Below, in pieces: positions 10,028-18,890 of a stretch of 64,000 bases of DNA. The number at the start of each line of letters is the position of its first letter. Position 1 is the first letter of the stretch. The translations under genes were made by a program, and so were the position numbers. The DNA is from Enemella evansiae (lineage in GTDB: Bacteria > Actinomycetota > Actinomycetes > Propionibacteriales > Propionibacteriaceae), in contig NZ_NMVP01000008.1 of NCBI RefSeq assembly GCF_002250705.1, positions 1 to 64,000 on the forward strand. Reading direction: 5' to 3'. The notes beneath the pieces were generated by a model. It was given only the letters and a program-made list of their open reading frames with translations. It was not told where the DNA came from and did not search any database.

Positions 10028-10064
10028 CCCGCTGGTTAGGCTGATTCGACAGCTAATCAGCGGG
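10028..10064 (+). promoter_or_regulatory. Inverted repeat over the prpE promoter/leader
   Basis: CCCGCTGGTTAG (10028-10039) and CTAATCAGCGGG (10053-10064) pair over 12 positions with one G-T wobble and a 13-nt loop. A -10-like TAGGCT (10037-10042) lies within it and the CAGGAG ribosome binding site of prpE follows. It could be a repressor operator, a leader hairpin, or the terminator of the lipoprotein operon. Confidence 0.5.
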
Positions 10065-10077
10065 CAGGAGCGCAACG

Positions 10078-11970
10078 ATGGGCAACTACGCAGATCAGTA
10101 CCGACGGTCGATGACCGACCCGGCCGGCTACTGGGGTGAGCAGGCGAGGCGGGTCGATTGGATCCGCCCGCCGCGCGAGGTGCTCGACCGCGACGCGACC
10201 CCGATCCCGCGCTGGTATCCCGATGCCACCTTGAACACCTGCTTCAACGCCCTTGACCGGCACGTGATCGCCGGTCGGGCCGACGAGCCGGCGCTGATCT
10301 TCCATTCCGCGATCACCGGGGATCGGCGCAGCTACAGCTACGCCGAGCTGCTCGATCGGGTGGCCCGGCTCGGTGGTGCCCTGCAGGGCATGGGTGTCGA
10401 GCCCGGCGATCGGGTCGTCATCTACATGCCGATGATCGCCGAGGCCGCGATGGCGATGCTGGCCTGTGCCCGGATCGGTGCGGTGCACTCGGTGGTCTTC
10501 GGTGGTTTCGCCGCGGCGGAACTGGCCGCCCGCATCGACGACGCCCGGCCCAAGGTGGTGATCTCCGCCTCCTGCGGTCTGGAGGGGTCGCGGGTGCTCG
10601 CGTACAAACCCCTGCTGGACAAGGCGATCGAGAGCTCGGCGCACAAACCGGACTCCTGCATCATCGTGCAGCGCGAGCAGCTGACCGCCGAGCTGACACC
10701 CGGCCGCGACGTCGACTTCGCCTCGGTGATGAAACCCGGTTCCTTCGAACCGGCGATGGCGGTCGAGGTCGCCGCCACCGACCCGCTCTACATCCTCTAC
10801 ACCTCAGGCACCACAGGAAAACCGAAGGGCATCGTCCGCGACAACGGCGGTCACGCCGTCGCGCTCTGCTTCGCCATGCAGGAGATCTTCGACGTCGGCC
10901 CGGGTGAGGTGATGTTCACCGCCTCCGATGTCGGCTGGGTGGTCGGGCACTCGTTCATCGTCTACGGCCCGCTGCTCGCCGGGGCCACCTCGGTGCTGTT
11001 CGAGGGAAAGCCGGTCGGTACGCCCGATGCGGGCGCCTTCTGGCGGGTCGTCGCCGAACACCGGGTGAAGGCCATGTTCACCGCCCCCACGGCGATGCGG
11101 GCGATCCGCAAGGTCGACCCGGACGGTGAGTTCCTGTCCGAGGCCGACACCACCGGGCTGCAGACGCTCTTCCTCGCCGGTGAGCGATTGGATCCGGAGA
11201 CCTATGCCTGGGCCAGTGAGAAACTCGTCGTCCCCGTCATCGACAACTGGTGGCAGACCGAGACCGGGTGGCCGATCGCGGCGAACCTGCGCGGCATGGA
11301 GCCGATGCCGGTGAAGCCCGGATCGCCGACCGTTCCGGTGCCGGGATACGACGTGCGGATCCTCGACGGCGAGGGCCGGCAGCTGCCGGCCGGGACCGAG
11401 GGGGCCATCGTGATCGGACTGCCGCTGCCACCCGGCACCCTCACCGGTGTGTGGGGTGATGAGCAGCGGTTCGTGAACTCCTATCTGTCCGCCTATCCGG
11501 GCAACTATCTGAGCGGCGACGGCGGCTATCTCGACGAGGACGGCTACGTCTTCGTGATGGGCCGCACCGACGACGTCATCAACGTCGCCGGGCACCGACT
11601 CTCCACCGGATCGATGGAGGCGGTGCTCGCCGCCCATCCGGCGGTCGCCGAGGTCGCGGTGATCGGGGTCGCCGACCAGCTCAAGGGCCAGCAGCCGCGC
11701 GGGCTGGTGGTGCTCAAGGAGGGTGCCGAGACCGATCCCGACCAGGTGATCGCCGAGCTGGTGCAGGCGGTCCGCGACGAGATCGGTGCGGTGGCCTCGC
11801 TGCGCCGGATCGACGTGGTCGCCGCGCTGCCGAAGACCAGGTCCGGCAAGATCCTGCGCAAGACGATGCGCGAGATCGCCGACGGCAAACCGGGTGCCGT
11901 GCCCTCCACCATCGAGGATCCGCAGGTGGTCGAGGATCTGCGGGCGATACTGATCCGCCCGGCCGACTGA
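10078..11970 (+). CDS. prpE: Propionyl-CoA synthetase (acyl-CoA synthetase, PrpE type)
   Basis: 630 residues, ATG with a CAGGAG ribosome binding site. It activates propionate with ATP and CoA to propionyl-CoA (EC 6.2.1.17). The N-terminal ACAS_N segment is present, with YADQYRRSMTDPAGYWGEQA as in PrpE and Acs. The ATP/AMP motif YILYTSGTTGKPKG lies near residue 238, DNWWQTETG (A5) near 390, and PKTRSGKILRK with the catalytic Lys lies near residue 590. The sequence RDNGGHAVAL after the P-loop is characteristic of PrpE rather than acetyl-CoA synthetase. No prpB/C/D genes are nearby; in a propionibacterium, propionyl-CoA could instead feed the methylmalonyl-CoA route. Confidence 0.9.
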   Translation: MGNYADQYRRSMTDPAGYWGEQARRVDWIRPPREVLDRDATPIPRWYPDATLNTCFNALDRHVIAGRADEPALIFHSAITGDRRSYSYAELLDRVARLGGALQGMGVEPGDRVVIYMPMIAEAAMAMLACARIGAVHSVVFGGFAAAELAARIDDARPKVVISASCGLEGSRVLAYKPLLDKAIESSAHKPDSCIIVQREQLTAELTPGRDVDFASVMKPGSFEPAMAVEVAATDPLYILYTSGTTGKPKGIVRDNGGHAVALCFAMQEIFDVGPGEVMFTASDVGWVVGHSFIVYGPLLAGATSVLFEGKPVGTPDAGAFWRVVAEHRVKAMFTAPTAMRAIRKVDPDGEFLSEADTTGLQTLFLAGERLDPETYAWASEKLVVPVIDNWWQTETGWPIAANLRGMEPMPVKPGSPTVPVPGYDVRILDGEGRQLPAGTEGAIVIGLPLPPGTLTGVWGDEQRFVNSYLSAYPGNYLSGDGGYLDEDGYVFVMGRTDDVINVAGHRLSTGSMEAVLAAHPAVAEVAVIGVADQLKGQQPRGLVVLKEGAETDPDQVIAELVQAVRDEIGAVASLRRIDVVAALPKTRSGKILRKTMREIADGKPGAVPSTIEDPQVVEDLRAILIRPAD

Positions 11971-11973
11971 GCA

Positions 11974-12007
11974 GGCCGGATTCTCCACAGCAGAAGAGAA
12001 TCCGGCC
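11974..12007. terminator. Hairpin terminator after prpE
   Basis: Perfect 12-bp stem GGCCGGATTCTC / GAGAATCCGGCC with a 10-nt loop, 3 bp after the prpE stop and facing the convergent MFS gene. It can serve both strands. Confidence 0.7.
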
Positions 12008-12038
12008 CACCCACAGGATCAGATGCCGGCTGTTCCGA

Positions 12039-13451
12039 TCAGTTCTCCCCGCGTCGCGGGACCACCGCGCACATCACCGCACCGAACAGTGCGACCGCGG
12101 CGAACACCCAGAAGGCGATCCGCCCGGCCTCGGTCGGATTGGTCGCCGAGGCGAAGGCGCCGACGATCGCGCCACCGATCACCGGGCCGAAGATGCCACC
12201 CAGTCGGCCGAATCCGGCACACCAGGCCACGCCGGCGGCGCGGACATGGGTGGCGTAGTAGTTCGACACCTTGCCGTAGATGAGCACCTGGGTGCCCAAC
12301 GTCCCGGTACCGGCGATGAAGATGAAGGCGAACAGCACCGGATCGGGGAAGCGGAAGGTCATCCCGAACAGGGTCAGCGCGGCCAGCACGAAGGTGGCCA
12401 CGATCGTCTTCTGCGGCCCGAGCCACCGATCCGCCAGCCAGGCGGCGATCAGCCCACCGACCACCGCACCGGTGTTCAGCAACAGCAGGAAGAGCAACGA
12501 ATACTGGGCTCCCTTGCCATAACCCTGCATGATCTTCGGCAGCCAGGTGTTCAGGCCGTAGGTGAGCAGCAGCCCGGAGAACGACATCATGCCGAGCAGC
12601 ACCGTCGGCAGGGCGTACCGGCTGCCGAACAGCCCGGCGAAGCCGACCTTCTCAGCCGGGCGACCGTCGACCACCGCAGCGGGTGCGCCCTCGAGCACCA
12701 CCCCGGTGCGTTCGGCGACCAGTTCCGCCTCGGCCTGCCGACCGCGGGATTCCAACCATTTCGGGGATTCCGGGATCAACCAGAAGGCCAGCGGCAGCAG
12801 GGTGACCAGCGGGATCGCGCCGATCCAGAACAGGCCGCGCCAACCGATCGACCCCAGCAGGGCCAGTGCGATGAGGGAGGCGAGCACACCACCGGCGGGG
12901 ATGCCGGAATAGACGATGGCGTTGAAGCGGTTCCTCCGATCGGTGGGAGCGAACTCGGCGACCAACGCGCCGAGCACCGCGAGCAGCGAACCGAGGCCGA
13001 TCCCGGTGATCAACCGGAAGGCGGAGAAGAACGCGAGGCTCGGGCTGAGCGCGGTGATCGCCATGCCGATGGAGAACCAGGCGATGCTGCCCAGCACCAG
13101 CCGGCGCCGGCCGAGATGGTCACCGATCGCGCCGGCCGCCAGGGCACCGATCATCACGCCGACCAGGGCGTACGAACCGACCGCACCCGCCTGCGCCGCG
13201 GAGATGGACGCCTCACCGATCTGGCTCGGGTCGCGCAGCCAGCCGGCGACGATGGTGCCGAAGACGACGATGTCGTAGCCGTCGAAGATCAGGGCGCCGC
13301 AGGCGATCGCGAGGATCGCGTACACCGCACGCAGCTGTCGTGGTGTCCGGGAGGCGGCGGTGCCGGGCGCGGGGCCCGAGGGGGAGGTGCCCGGATTCCG
13401 GGGGCCCGCGGCCGCCCCGGCTCCGCGCTGAACCGAGTTGTCGATGGTCAT
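12039..13451 (-). CDS. MFS transporter, aromatic acid:H+ symporter-like
   Basis: 470 residues, ATG start with GAGGGAC upstream. Twelve hydrophobic segments are visible, with the MFS loop 2-3 motif GDHLGRRR. FDGYDIVVFG in TM1 is the signature of the aromatic acid/H+ symporter group (benzoate, 4-hydroxybenzoate, gentisate carriers), and the middle loop has WLIPESPKWL. The N-terminal 45 residues are disordered and rich in Pro, Gly and Ala. The substrate is probably an aromatic or related carboxylic acid, but no degradative enzyme is adjacent. A GlcD-type hydroxyacid oxidase lies 163 bp downstream of its start side in the same orientation. Confidence 0.8.
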   Translation of the reverse strand: MTIDNSVQRGAGAAAGPRNPGTSPSGPAPGTAASRTPRQLRAVYAILAIACGALIFDGYDIVVFGTIVAGWLRDPSQIGEASISAAQAGAVGSYALVGVMIGALAAGAIGDHLGRRRLVLGSIAWFSIGMAITALSPSLAFFSAFRLITGIGLGSLLAVLGALVAEFAPTDRRNRFNAIVYSGIPAGGVLASLIALALLGSIGWRGLFWIGAIPLVTLLPLAFWLIPESPKWLESRGRQAEAELVAERTGVVLEGAPAAVVDGRPAEKVGFAGLFGSRYALPTVLLGMMSFSGLLLTYGLNTWLPKIMQGYGKGAQYSLLFLLLLNTGAVVGGLIAAWLADRWLGPQKTIVATFVLAALTLFGMTFRFPDPVLFAFIFIAGTGTLGTQVLIYGKVSNYYATHVRAAGVAWCAGFGRLGGIFGPVIGGAIVGAFASATNPTEAGRIAFWVFAAVALFGAVMCAVVPRRGEN

Positions 13452-13575
13452 GGTGTCCCTCGTCGTCGAGGTGCCTGCCGTGGCACGTTGCGCTCAACGG
13501 TGACAAGGGACTCGGATCAGCGACCCGGGGTAATGCCCAGGTCCCACCCAGGGCCCCTCCGGGACCCGGGTGAAT

Positions 13576-13592
13576 GTGCCGCTGGGCGGCAC
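13576..13592 (-). terminator. Short hairpin downstream of the GlcD-like gene
   Basis: Perfect 7-bp stem GTGCCGC / GCGGCAC with a 3-nt loop, 22 bp beyond the stop of the minus-strand oxidase gene. The remaining intergenic sequence up to 13451 shows only the ribosome binding site region of the MFS gene. Confidence 0.4.
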
Positions 13593-13614
13593 GGAACGGG
13601 GCGTGGCGGTTGGT

Positions 13615-14985
13615 TCAGCTCGGGATCGCCTTGCCCGGGTTGAGGATTCCGTGTGGGTCGAGGGCCCGTTTCACGGCCCGGTAGAGATCCAGCACCTCCG
13701 GTGCCTGTTCGGTGGCCAACCCGTCCAGTTTCAGTACGCCGACACCGTGTTCCCCGGTGACCGTGCCGCCCAGCTCGATGGCGGCGGCGATGATCTCGTC
13801 GAAGGCGGCCAACGATCGGCGCTTCTGCTCGTCGTCACCGGGCGGGGTGAGCATCATCGGATGCAGGTTGCCGTCCCCGGCATGCGCCAGGGTGGCGATC
13901 AGCACGTCGTTGCGGCGGCCGATCTCCTCGATCCGGCCGAGCATCTCGGGAACCTGCGCCTTCGGTACGCAGACGTCCTCGGTGAGCAGCGGGCCGAGTC
14001 GTTCCAGGGCCGGATAGGCGAGCCGGCGGGCGGCGAAGAGCGCGTCTCCCTCGTCGGAGTCCTCCGAGCGGACGGCGAAGCCGGCGCCGGCCTCGGTGAA
14101 GCACTGGACCAATCGGTCGGCCTCGGCACGGCCGGCCTCCCCGGGGACATCGGTACGCCCCAGCAGCACCACCTCGGCGTCGGTGGACAGGCCCATGTTC
14201 CGCCAGTCGTCGACCGCCTTGAGGCAGTTGCGGTCGACCAGTTCCAGTGCCGACGGGGTGAGGCCGGCGGCGGCGACGGCCTCCACCGCGCGGCCGGCGG
14301 CCACCAGGGAATCGAAGAAGCCGGCCACGGTGATCTCCTCGGCGCGCAGTGGCCGCAGCCGGACGGTGATCTCGGTGGCGATACCCAGGGTCCCCTCGGA
14401 GCCGACCAGCAGACCGGTGAGGTCGTAACCGGCGACGCCCTTGGCCGTCCGCCGCCCGATCCGGACCAGCTCACCGGTGCCGGTGACCAGCTGCATGCCG
14501 AGCACGTATTCGCGGGTGACACCGTATTTCACGCAGCACATCCCGCCGGCGTTGGTGGCCAGATTGCCGCCGATCGTCGACCACGGGGAGGAGGCCGGGT
14601 CCGGCGGGTACCAGAGCCCGTGCTCGGCGACGTGGGCGCGCAGATGGTCGTTGACCACGCCCGGTTGCACCACCGCGAGCCGCTCCAGCGGGTCGACCTC
14701 CAGCACCTTGTCCATCCGCTCCAGGGAGAGGATCACGCACCCGTCGACGGCGTTCGCCGCACCCGAGAGCCCGGTCCCGGCACCGCGGGCGATGACCGGG
14801 GTCTGGTGCTCGATGCAGAGCCGGACCACCGTCTGCACGTCCTCGGCGGTCCGGGCGCGGACCACCGCCACCGGCTTGCCGTAGGGCGCCCATTCCGCCT
14901 CGTCGTGGGCGAAACTCTCCATCACGTCGAGGTCGGTGACGAGCTGGTCCTCACCGAGCTGGGTGCGCAGATCATCGAGCAGCAT
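13615..14985 (-). CDS. FAD-binding oxidase, GlcD / D-lactate dehydrogenase type
   Basis: 456 residues. The ATG at 14985 has a GGGAGGA ribosome binding site; the reading frame stays open far upstream but that part is opposite another gene. The N-terminal FAD-binding type 4 (PCMH) fold contains VIARGAGTGLSGAANA and SSPWSTIGGNLATNAGG. The C-terminal FAD-oxidase domain contains ATLAHAGDGNLHP and GTVTGEHGVG, whose His residues are usual in glycolate and D-lactate oxidising enzymes. It likely oxidises a 2-hydroxy acid. There are no GlcE/GlcF subunits beside it, so it may be a single-subunit D-lactate dehydrogenase-like enzyme. Confidence 0.85.
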   Translation of the reverse strand: MLLDDLRTQLGEDQLVTDLDVMESFAHDEAEWAPYGKPVAVVRARTAEDVQTVVRLCIEHQTPVIARGAGTGLSGAANAVDGCVILSLERMDKVLEVDPLERLAVVQPGVVNDHLRAHVAEHGLWYPPDPASSPWSTIGGNLATNAGGMCCVKYGVTREYVLGMQLVTGTGELVRIGRRTAKGVAGYDLTGLLVGSEGTLGIATEITVRLRPLRAEEITVAGFFDSLVAAGRAVEAVAAAGLTPSALELVDRNCLKAVDDWRNMGLSTDAEVVLLGRTDVPGEAGRAEADRLVQCFTEAGAGFAVRSEDSDEGDALFAARRLAYPALERLGPLLTEDVCVPKAQVPEMLGRIEEIGRRNDVLIATLAHAGDGNLHPMMLTPPGDDEQKRRSLAAFDEIIAAAIELGGTVTGEHGVGVLKLDGLATEQAPEVLDLYRAVKRALDPHGILNPGKAIPS

Positions 14986-15039
14986 GAGATCCTCCCTGAT
15001 CGTCTGGGGGCGAGCATAATCCCGCGGGGTGGGGCGGGA

Positions 15040-15045
15040 TATCGT
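15040..15045 (+). promoter_or_regulatory. Leaderless -10 box for the methyltransferase gene
   Basis: TATCGT followed by 6 nt and the ATG at 15052, without a Shine-Dalgarno. This supports the chosen start. Confidence 0.45.
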
Positions 15046-15051
15046 GCCGGG

Positions 15052-16521
15052 ATGCGCGAGACGGCGAGACGCCTGAGGGATCGGTTCGGCGAGTTGGGTT
15101 ACACCGTGGATGAGGTGCTGGCCCGGATCGGGGCAGCCGGGCAGGCCGGCCTGGGCCGGAACTCCACGGTGGCGGCCGACCGCACCCTGGCCGAGGCGGA
15201 TGACGAGCTGGCGACCTTGATCAGGATCTGGTTGCTGCAGCAACCGGTCGCTGCCGATGCGGTCTGCCGAGCGCTGCCGCAGAGCTGGGAATCGCTGTGC
15301 GAGCAGGAGATCCTGGGGATGAGCGGTGACCGGGTGCGGGCCCTGGTGGACATCCGACCGTACGCCAGCGACGACGACGGGGCCACCGGTTACGTGGTCT
15401 CCGATCTGGTCAACGGGCTCGACTCGATCGCCGGGCCGCAGGCCGGGGAGTACGTGCTCGGGGTGTCCTCGGCGTCCACCTCGCTGGCGCAGCTGACGAT
15501 GCGGGACCCGGTGCGCTCCGCGCTCGATCTGGGTGCCGGCGGGGGCGTACAGAGTCTGCATCTGGCCCGGCATGCCGAACGGGTGGTGGCCACCGATCTG
15601 AACCCACGCGCGAACCGACTGGCCGAGTGGACCTTCGCGCTGAGCGGGGTCGAGGTGGAGCAGCGGCTGGGGTCCCTGTTCGAGCCGGTCGCGGGGGAGC
15701 GGTTCGATCTGATCGTCAGCAATCCGCCCTATGTGATGAGCCCGCCCGATGGTGAGCGGCTGGTCTATCGGGAGGGGTCGATGGTCGCCGATGGTCTGGT
15801 GGAGGCGATCGTGCGCGGTTCGGTGGACCACCTCGAGGTCGGTGGATCCCTGCAGGTGTTGGGAAACTGGGCGATCATCGATCCCGATCGGTGGGCCGAC
15901 CGGGTCGCCGGCTGGATCCCGGGCGGGTGCGATGCGCTGGTGATCGAACGGGAACGGTTGGATCCCTACGAATACGTGGAGATCTGGCTCGCCGATGCGG
16001 GGCTGCTGGGTCGCCCGGAATATCTGCCCCGGTACCGGGAGTGGCTGGACTACTTCGATCGGCTCGGCATCGAATCGGTCGGGATGGGGTGGCTGCAGCT
16101 GACCCGCAGCGAGACCACCGACCCGCAGCTGCGGATCGAGTCCTGGCCGCATGCGGTGCAGCAACCCGTCGGTGCCGCGCTGGGGCAGTTCCGGGAGGCC
16201 GCGGTGAACGCCCGGCTCACCGACGCCGAGGTGCTGGCCACCAACTGGCGGCTCGCCGACGGCGTCGACCAGGAGACGATCGGTACGCCCGGTGCCGCCG
16301 ATCCGCGGCATGTGGTGCTGCGCTCGGCACTGGGACTGCGTCGCGCCGTCGAGGTGGACACCGCACTCGGTGGCGTACTCGGTGCCAGCGACGGCGAGCT
16401 GTCGCTCGGGGTGATCATCAATGCGGTCGCCGGGCTGCTCGAGGTGGATGCCGATGAGTTGCGGGATGAGGTGCTGCCGCGGATCCGGGAGCTGCTGATC
16501 ACCGGGATGCTGGTGCGCTGA
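15052..16521 (+). CDS. Class I SAM-dependent methyltransferase, HemK-like with DUF7059-type N-terminus
   Basis: 489 residues from the ATG at 15052; the frame is open further upstream, but that region is antisense to the oxidase gene. Residues 1-140 form an Ala/Leu-rich N-terminal domain. The Rossmann fold follows with ALDLGAGGGVQSLHLA (SAM motif I), VVATDLNPRA (motif post I) and SNPPYVMSPP. The NPPY motif at about residues 224-227 marks N-methylation of an amino group or glutamine side chain. The C-terminal 130 residues form a second domain found in actinobacterial members. The substrate is unknown. It ends 1 bp before the convergent regulator. Confidence 0.8.
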   Translation: MRETARRLRDRFGELGYTVDEVLARIGAAGQAGLGRNSTVAADRTLAEADDELATLIRIWLLQQPVAADAVCRALPQSWESLCEQEILGMSGDRVRALVDIRPYASDDDGATGYVVSDLVNGLDSIAGPQAGEYVLGVSSASTSLAQLTMRDPVRSALDLGAGGGVQSLHLARHAERVVATDLNPRANRLAEWTFALSGVEVEQRLGSLFEPVAGERFDLIVSNPPYVMSPPDGERLVYREGSMVADGLVEAIVRGSVDHLEVGGSLQVLGNWAIIDPDRWADRVAGWIPGGCDALVIERERLDPYEYVEIWLADAGLLGRPEYLPRYREWLDYFDRLGIESVGMGWLQLTRSETTDPQLRIESWPHAVQQPVGAALGQFREAAVNARLTDAEVLATNWRLADGVDQETIGTPGAADPRHVVLRSALGLRRAVEVDTALGGVLGASDGELSLGVIINAVAGLLEVDADELRDEVLPRIRELLITGMLVR

Positions 16522-16522
16522 C

Positions 16523-17407
16523 TCAACGCGCCCGGTCCCGCGGCACCGAGTGGTGCAGCAGTCCGAACCCCTCCCAGCCCTCCTCGGCGCGGGCCAGTGC
16601 CTGCAGGGTTCGCTCGGGGTCGAGGCTCGCCACCGTGGCGACCAGGGCCTGGGCGATCGCCATCGCCCCGGTCAGGGAGGGAAAGAACGAACTGCTCTCG
16701 CTGGAGACCAGCACCACCTCATCGGTCGACCCGGCCAGCGAGGGTGCCAGGTGATCGGCGATCACGATCACCTGCGCACCCGCACGGTGCGCCCGCTGGG
16801 CGGCGATCACCGAGTCGTTGTAGAGCCGCCAGTAGCTGCACACCACCAGCAGATCTCCGGCGCCCATCCGGGAGACCGCGTTGGCCAGCATCGATGACTC
16901 GCTGAGCAGCTCGCCGACCGGGTAGCCGGCCAGGCCGAGATTGTGTTTCAGGGCATGACCGACCGCCGCGAAGCTGCCCTGCGCGGTCACATGCACCCGA
17001 TCCGCGGCGGCGATCAGCGCGGCGCTCCGCTGCACCGCCTCGGGATCCCAGCTGCGCAGCGTGTCATCGAGCAGGGCGAGATCGTGGCGCAGCGAATTCC
17101 ACGGCGGTGACTCGTCGCTGTGGTGGGTGGCGGTGATCTCGGCCAGCGACAAGCCGGCCAGATATCGGGAGCGCAGTTCGCGCTGCAGCTCGGGCCAGCC
17201 GCGGAAGCCGAGCCGCTGCGCGACCCGGGTGACCGTGGACAGGCTGGTGCCCGTGGCCGCGGCGACCTCGCTCGCCGGGACGTGGGCGGCCTCACCAGGG
17301 TGCAGTGCCAGATGGTGGTAGACGCGCGCGGCCCGCTCCGAGAGCCCCTCGGCCGGCAGCAGGGAACGGAGCCAGTCCTGCACGCTGTCACCGGCGGGGA
17401 GGGTCAT
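16523..17407 (-). CDS. MurR/RpiR-family transcriptional regulator
   Basis: 294 residues. An N-terminal RpiR helix-turn-helix (about residues 15-85) includes PASEVAAATGTSLSTVTRVAQRLGFRGWPELQ cut here only for description of its span. A C-terminal SIS domain (about residues 125-260) contains VHVTAQGSFAAVGHAL and GDLLVVCSYWRLYNDSV. SIS domains of this family bind phosphosugars or related ligands. It is divergent from an MFS transporter, GAF protein and amidohydrolase operon and is the likely regulator of that cassette. The promoter looks leaderless. Confidence 0.85.
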   Translation of the reverse strand: MTLPAGDSVQDWLRSLLPAEGLSERAARVYHHLALHPGEAAHVPASEVAAATGTSLSTVTRVAQRLGFRGWPELQRELRSRYLAGLSLAEITATHHSDESPPWNSLRHDLALLDDTLRSWDPEAVQRSAALIAAADRVHVTAQGSFAAVGHALKHNLGLAGYPVGELLSESSMLANAVSRMGAGDLLVVCSYWRLYNDSVIAAQRAHRAGAQVIVIADHLAPSLAGSTDEVVLVSSESSSFFPSLTGAMAIAQALVATVASLDPERTLQALARAEEGWEGFGLLHHSVPRDRAR

Positions 17408-17413
17408 GGGCGC

Positions 17414-17480
17414 AGTCTAATCCCGTGGTGAAAGATTTCTTGCGTGATCCATTGACCTCGCAAATCTGCTTCCTTAGCGT
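17414..17480. promoter_or_regulatory. Divergent promoter region between rpiR-like and MFS genes
   Basis: On the minus strand TAGACT (17414-17419) lies 6 nt before the regulator ATG. On the plus strand TTGACC (17452-17457), a 17-nt spacer and TAGCGT (17475-17480) form a good sigma-70-type promoter for the MFS operon. The arms GATTT(CTT)GCG and CGCAAATC (around 17434-17466) are partly symmetric and flank the -35 box, a possible operator. Confidence 0.5.
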
Positions 17481-17507
17481 GTGGGCACCTGACCGAACGG
17501 AGTTGGC

Positions 17508-18890
17508 ATGTCTCTGTCCGCCCGCCTCGACCGGCTGCCCCTGAGCAGGCCGCACTACCTGCTGCTGCTGATCGGCGGCTTCGGTTACACCTTCGACGGC
17601 ATGGACGCCGCGGTCGTGGCGTTCCTGCTGCCCGATGTGAAGCGGGTCTTCGAACTGGACAACGCGACCCTCGGGCTGGTCGCCTCGGCGGCCCCGTTCG
17701 GCTTCCTGTTCGGTGCCATCCTGGCCGGCTATCTCGGCGATCGGATCGGGCGCAAGAAGGTGATGATGTATTCCCTGGTGGTGTACGCGGTCGCCTCGCT
17801 GATCGCGGCCGCCGCCCCCAACTTCCCGATCTTTCTGGTCATGCGGGTCATCGCCGGTGCGGGCGCGGGTGCGGAGAGCGCGATCATCGCGCCCTTCCTG
17901 TCCGAGTTCGTTCCGAAGGCTCGCCGCGGTTGGTTCGTCGGTGCGCTGTCGGGCTTCTTCTCCTTCGGGTTCGTCCTCGCCGCCCTGATCGGCCGCTTCG
18001 TGGTACCGACCGTGCCACACGGCTGGCGCTGGGCCCAGGTGATCACCTTCCTGCCGATCGTGATGCTGCTGTGGTGGCGACGGAAGCTGCCCGAATCGCC
18101 GCGTTACCTGCAGAACAACGGGCGTACCGAGGAGGCCGAGGCGGTCGTCGCCGGACTGGAGGACGGCGTCCGACGGGCGACCGGGGCGGAACTGCCACCC
18201 ATCGACCCCAACCATCCCGAGGAGCCCGCGCCGCGGAAGTTCACCCTGGGGTCGGCGCTGCGGCATCTGTGGGGGCCGCAGCTGTGGCGGGTCACCTCGG
18301 TGACCTGGCTCATCTGGTTCGTGATCACCTTCTCCTACTACGGCTTCTTCTCCTGGATCCCGACTCTGCTGGTGGAGAAGGGGATCGGCGTCACCCGGTC
18401 CTTCAACTTCTCGATCCTGATCTACCTGGCGCAGATCCCGGGTTACTTCAGCGCCGCCTGGGTCAACGAACGTCTCGATCGCAAGTACACGATCGCGATC
18501 TATCTGGCCGGTTCGGCCGTCAGCGCCTACTGGTTGAGCCAGATGACCGATCCGGTGTGGATCACCGCCGCCGGCATCGCGCTCTCGTTCTTCCTGAATG
18601 GCACCTACGCCGGCGTGTACGCCTACACCCCCGAGGTCTTCCCGACCTGGCTGCGGGCCACCGGAGTGGGCTTCAGCTCGTCGTTCGGCCGGATCGGTTC
18701 GATCACCGCGCCGCTGATCATCGGAGTTTTCGCCACCCAGTGGGGATTCGCTGGCGTCTTCGGGATGACCACCGCCGTGCTCGCGGTCGGTATCATCTGC
18801 ACGCTGCTGTTCGCCGTCCCGACCAAGGGCCGTTCCCTGGAAGGGATTTCCGCCCAGGTGGAGCAGGGTGAGGCGGGGCGGCTGCGATGA
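17508..18890 (+). CDS. MFS transporter of the RpiR/amidohydrolase cassette
   Basis: 460 residues, ATG start. Twelve hydrophobic segments are visible, with GDRIGRKKVMM between TM2 and TM3, the FDGMDAAVVAF motif in TM1, and KLPESPRYL in the central loop, typical of the sugar/aromatic-acid porter side of the MFS. A central cytoplasmic loop of about 60 residues (residues 200-260) is rich in Pro and Glu. It overlaps the GAF gene by 4 bp (ATGA), so the three genes form one operon. The substrate is probably what the downstream amidohydrolase acts on; it is not identifiable from sequence. Confidence 0.82.
   Translation: MSLSARLDRLPLSRPHYLLLLIGGFGYTFDGMDAAVVAFLLPDVKRVFELDNATLGLVASAAPFGFLFGAILAGYLGDRIGRKKVMMYSLVVYAVASLIAAAAPNFPIFLVMRVIAGAGAGAESAIIAPFLSEFVPKARRGWFVGALSGFFSFGFVLAALIGRFVVPTVPHGWRWAQVITFLPIVMLLWWRRKLPESPRYLQNNGRTEEAEAVVAGLEDGVRRATGAELPPIDPNHPEEPAPRKFTLGSALRHLWGPQLWRVTSVTWLIWFVITFSYYGFFSWIPTLLVEKGIGVTRSFNFSILIYLAQIPGYFSAAWVNERLDRKYTIAIYLAGSAVSAYWLSQMTDPVWITAAGIALSFFLNGTYAGVYAYTPEVFPTWLRATGVGFSSSFGRIGSITAPLIIGVFATQWGFAGVFGMTTAVLAVGIICTLLFAVPTKGRSLEGISAQVEQGEAGRLR

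Noticed and set aside
13570..15051. The open frame of the methyltransferase gene continues about 1.5 kb upstream on the plus strand.
   Set aside because: This part is antisense to the well-supported GlcD-type oxidase gene; the true start at 15052 has a promoter-like box and the normal family length.
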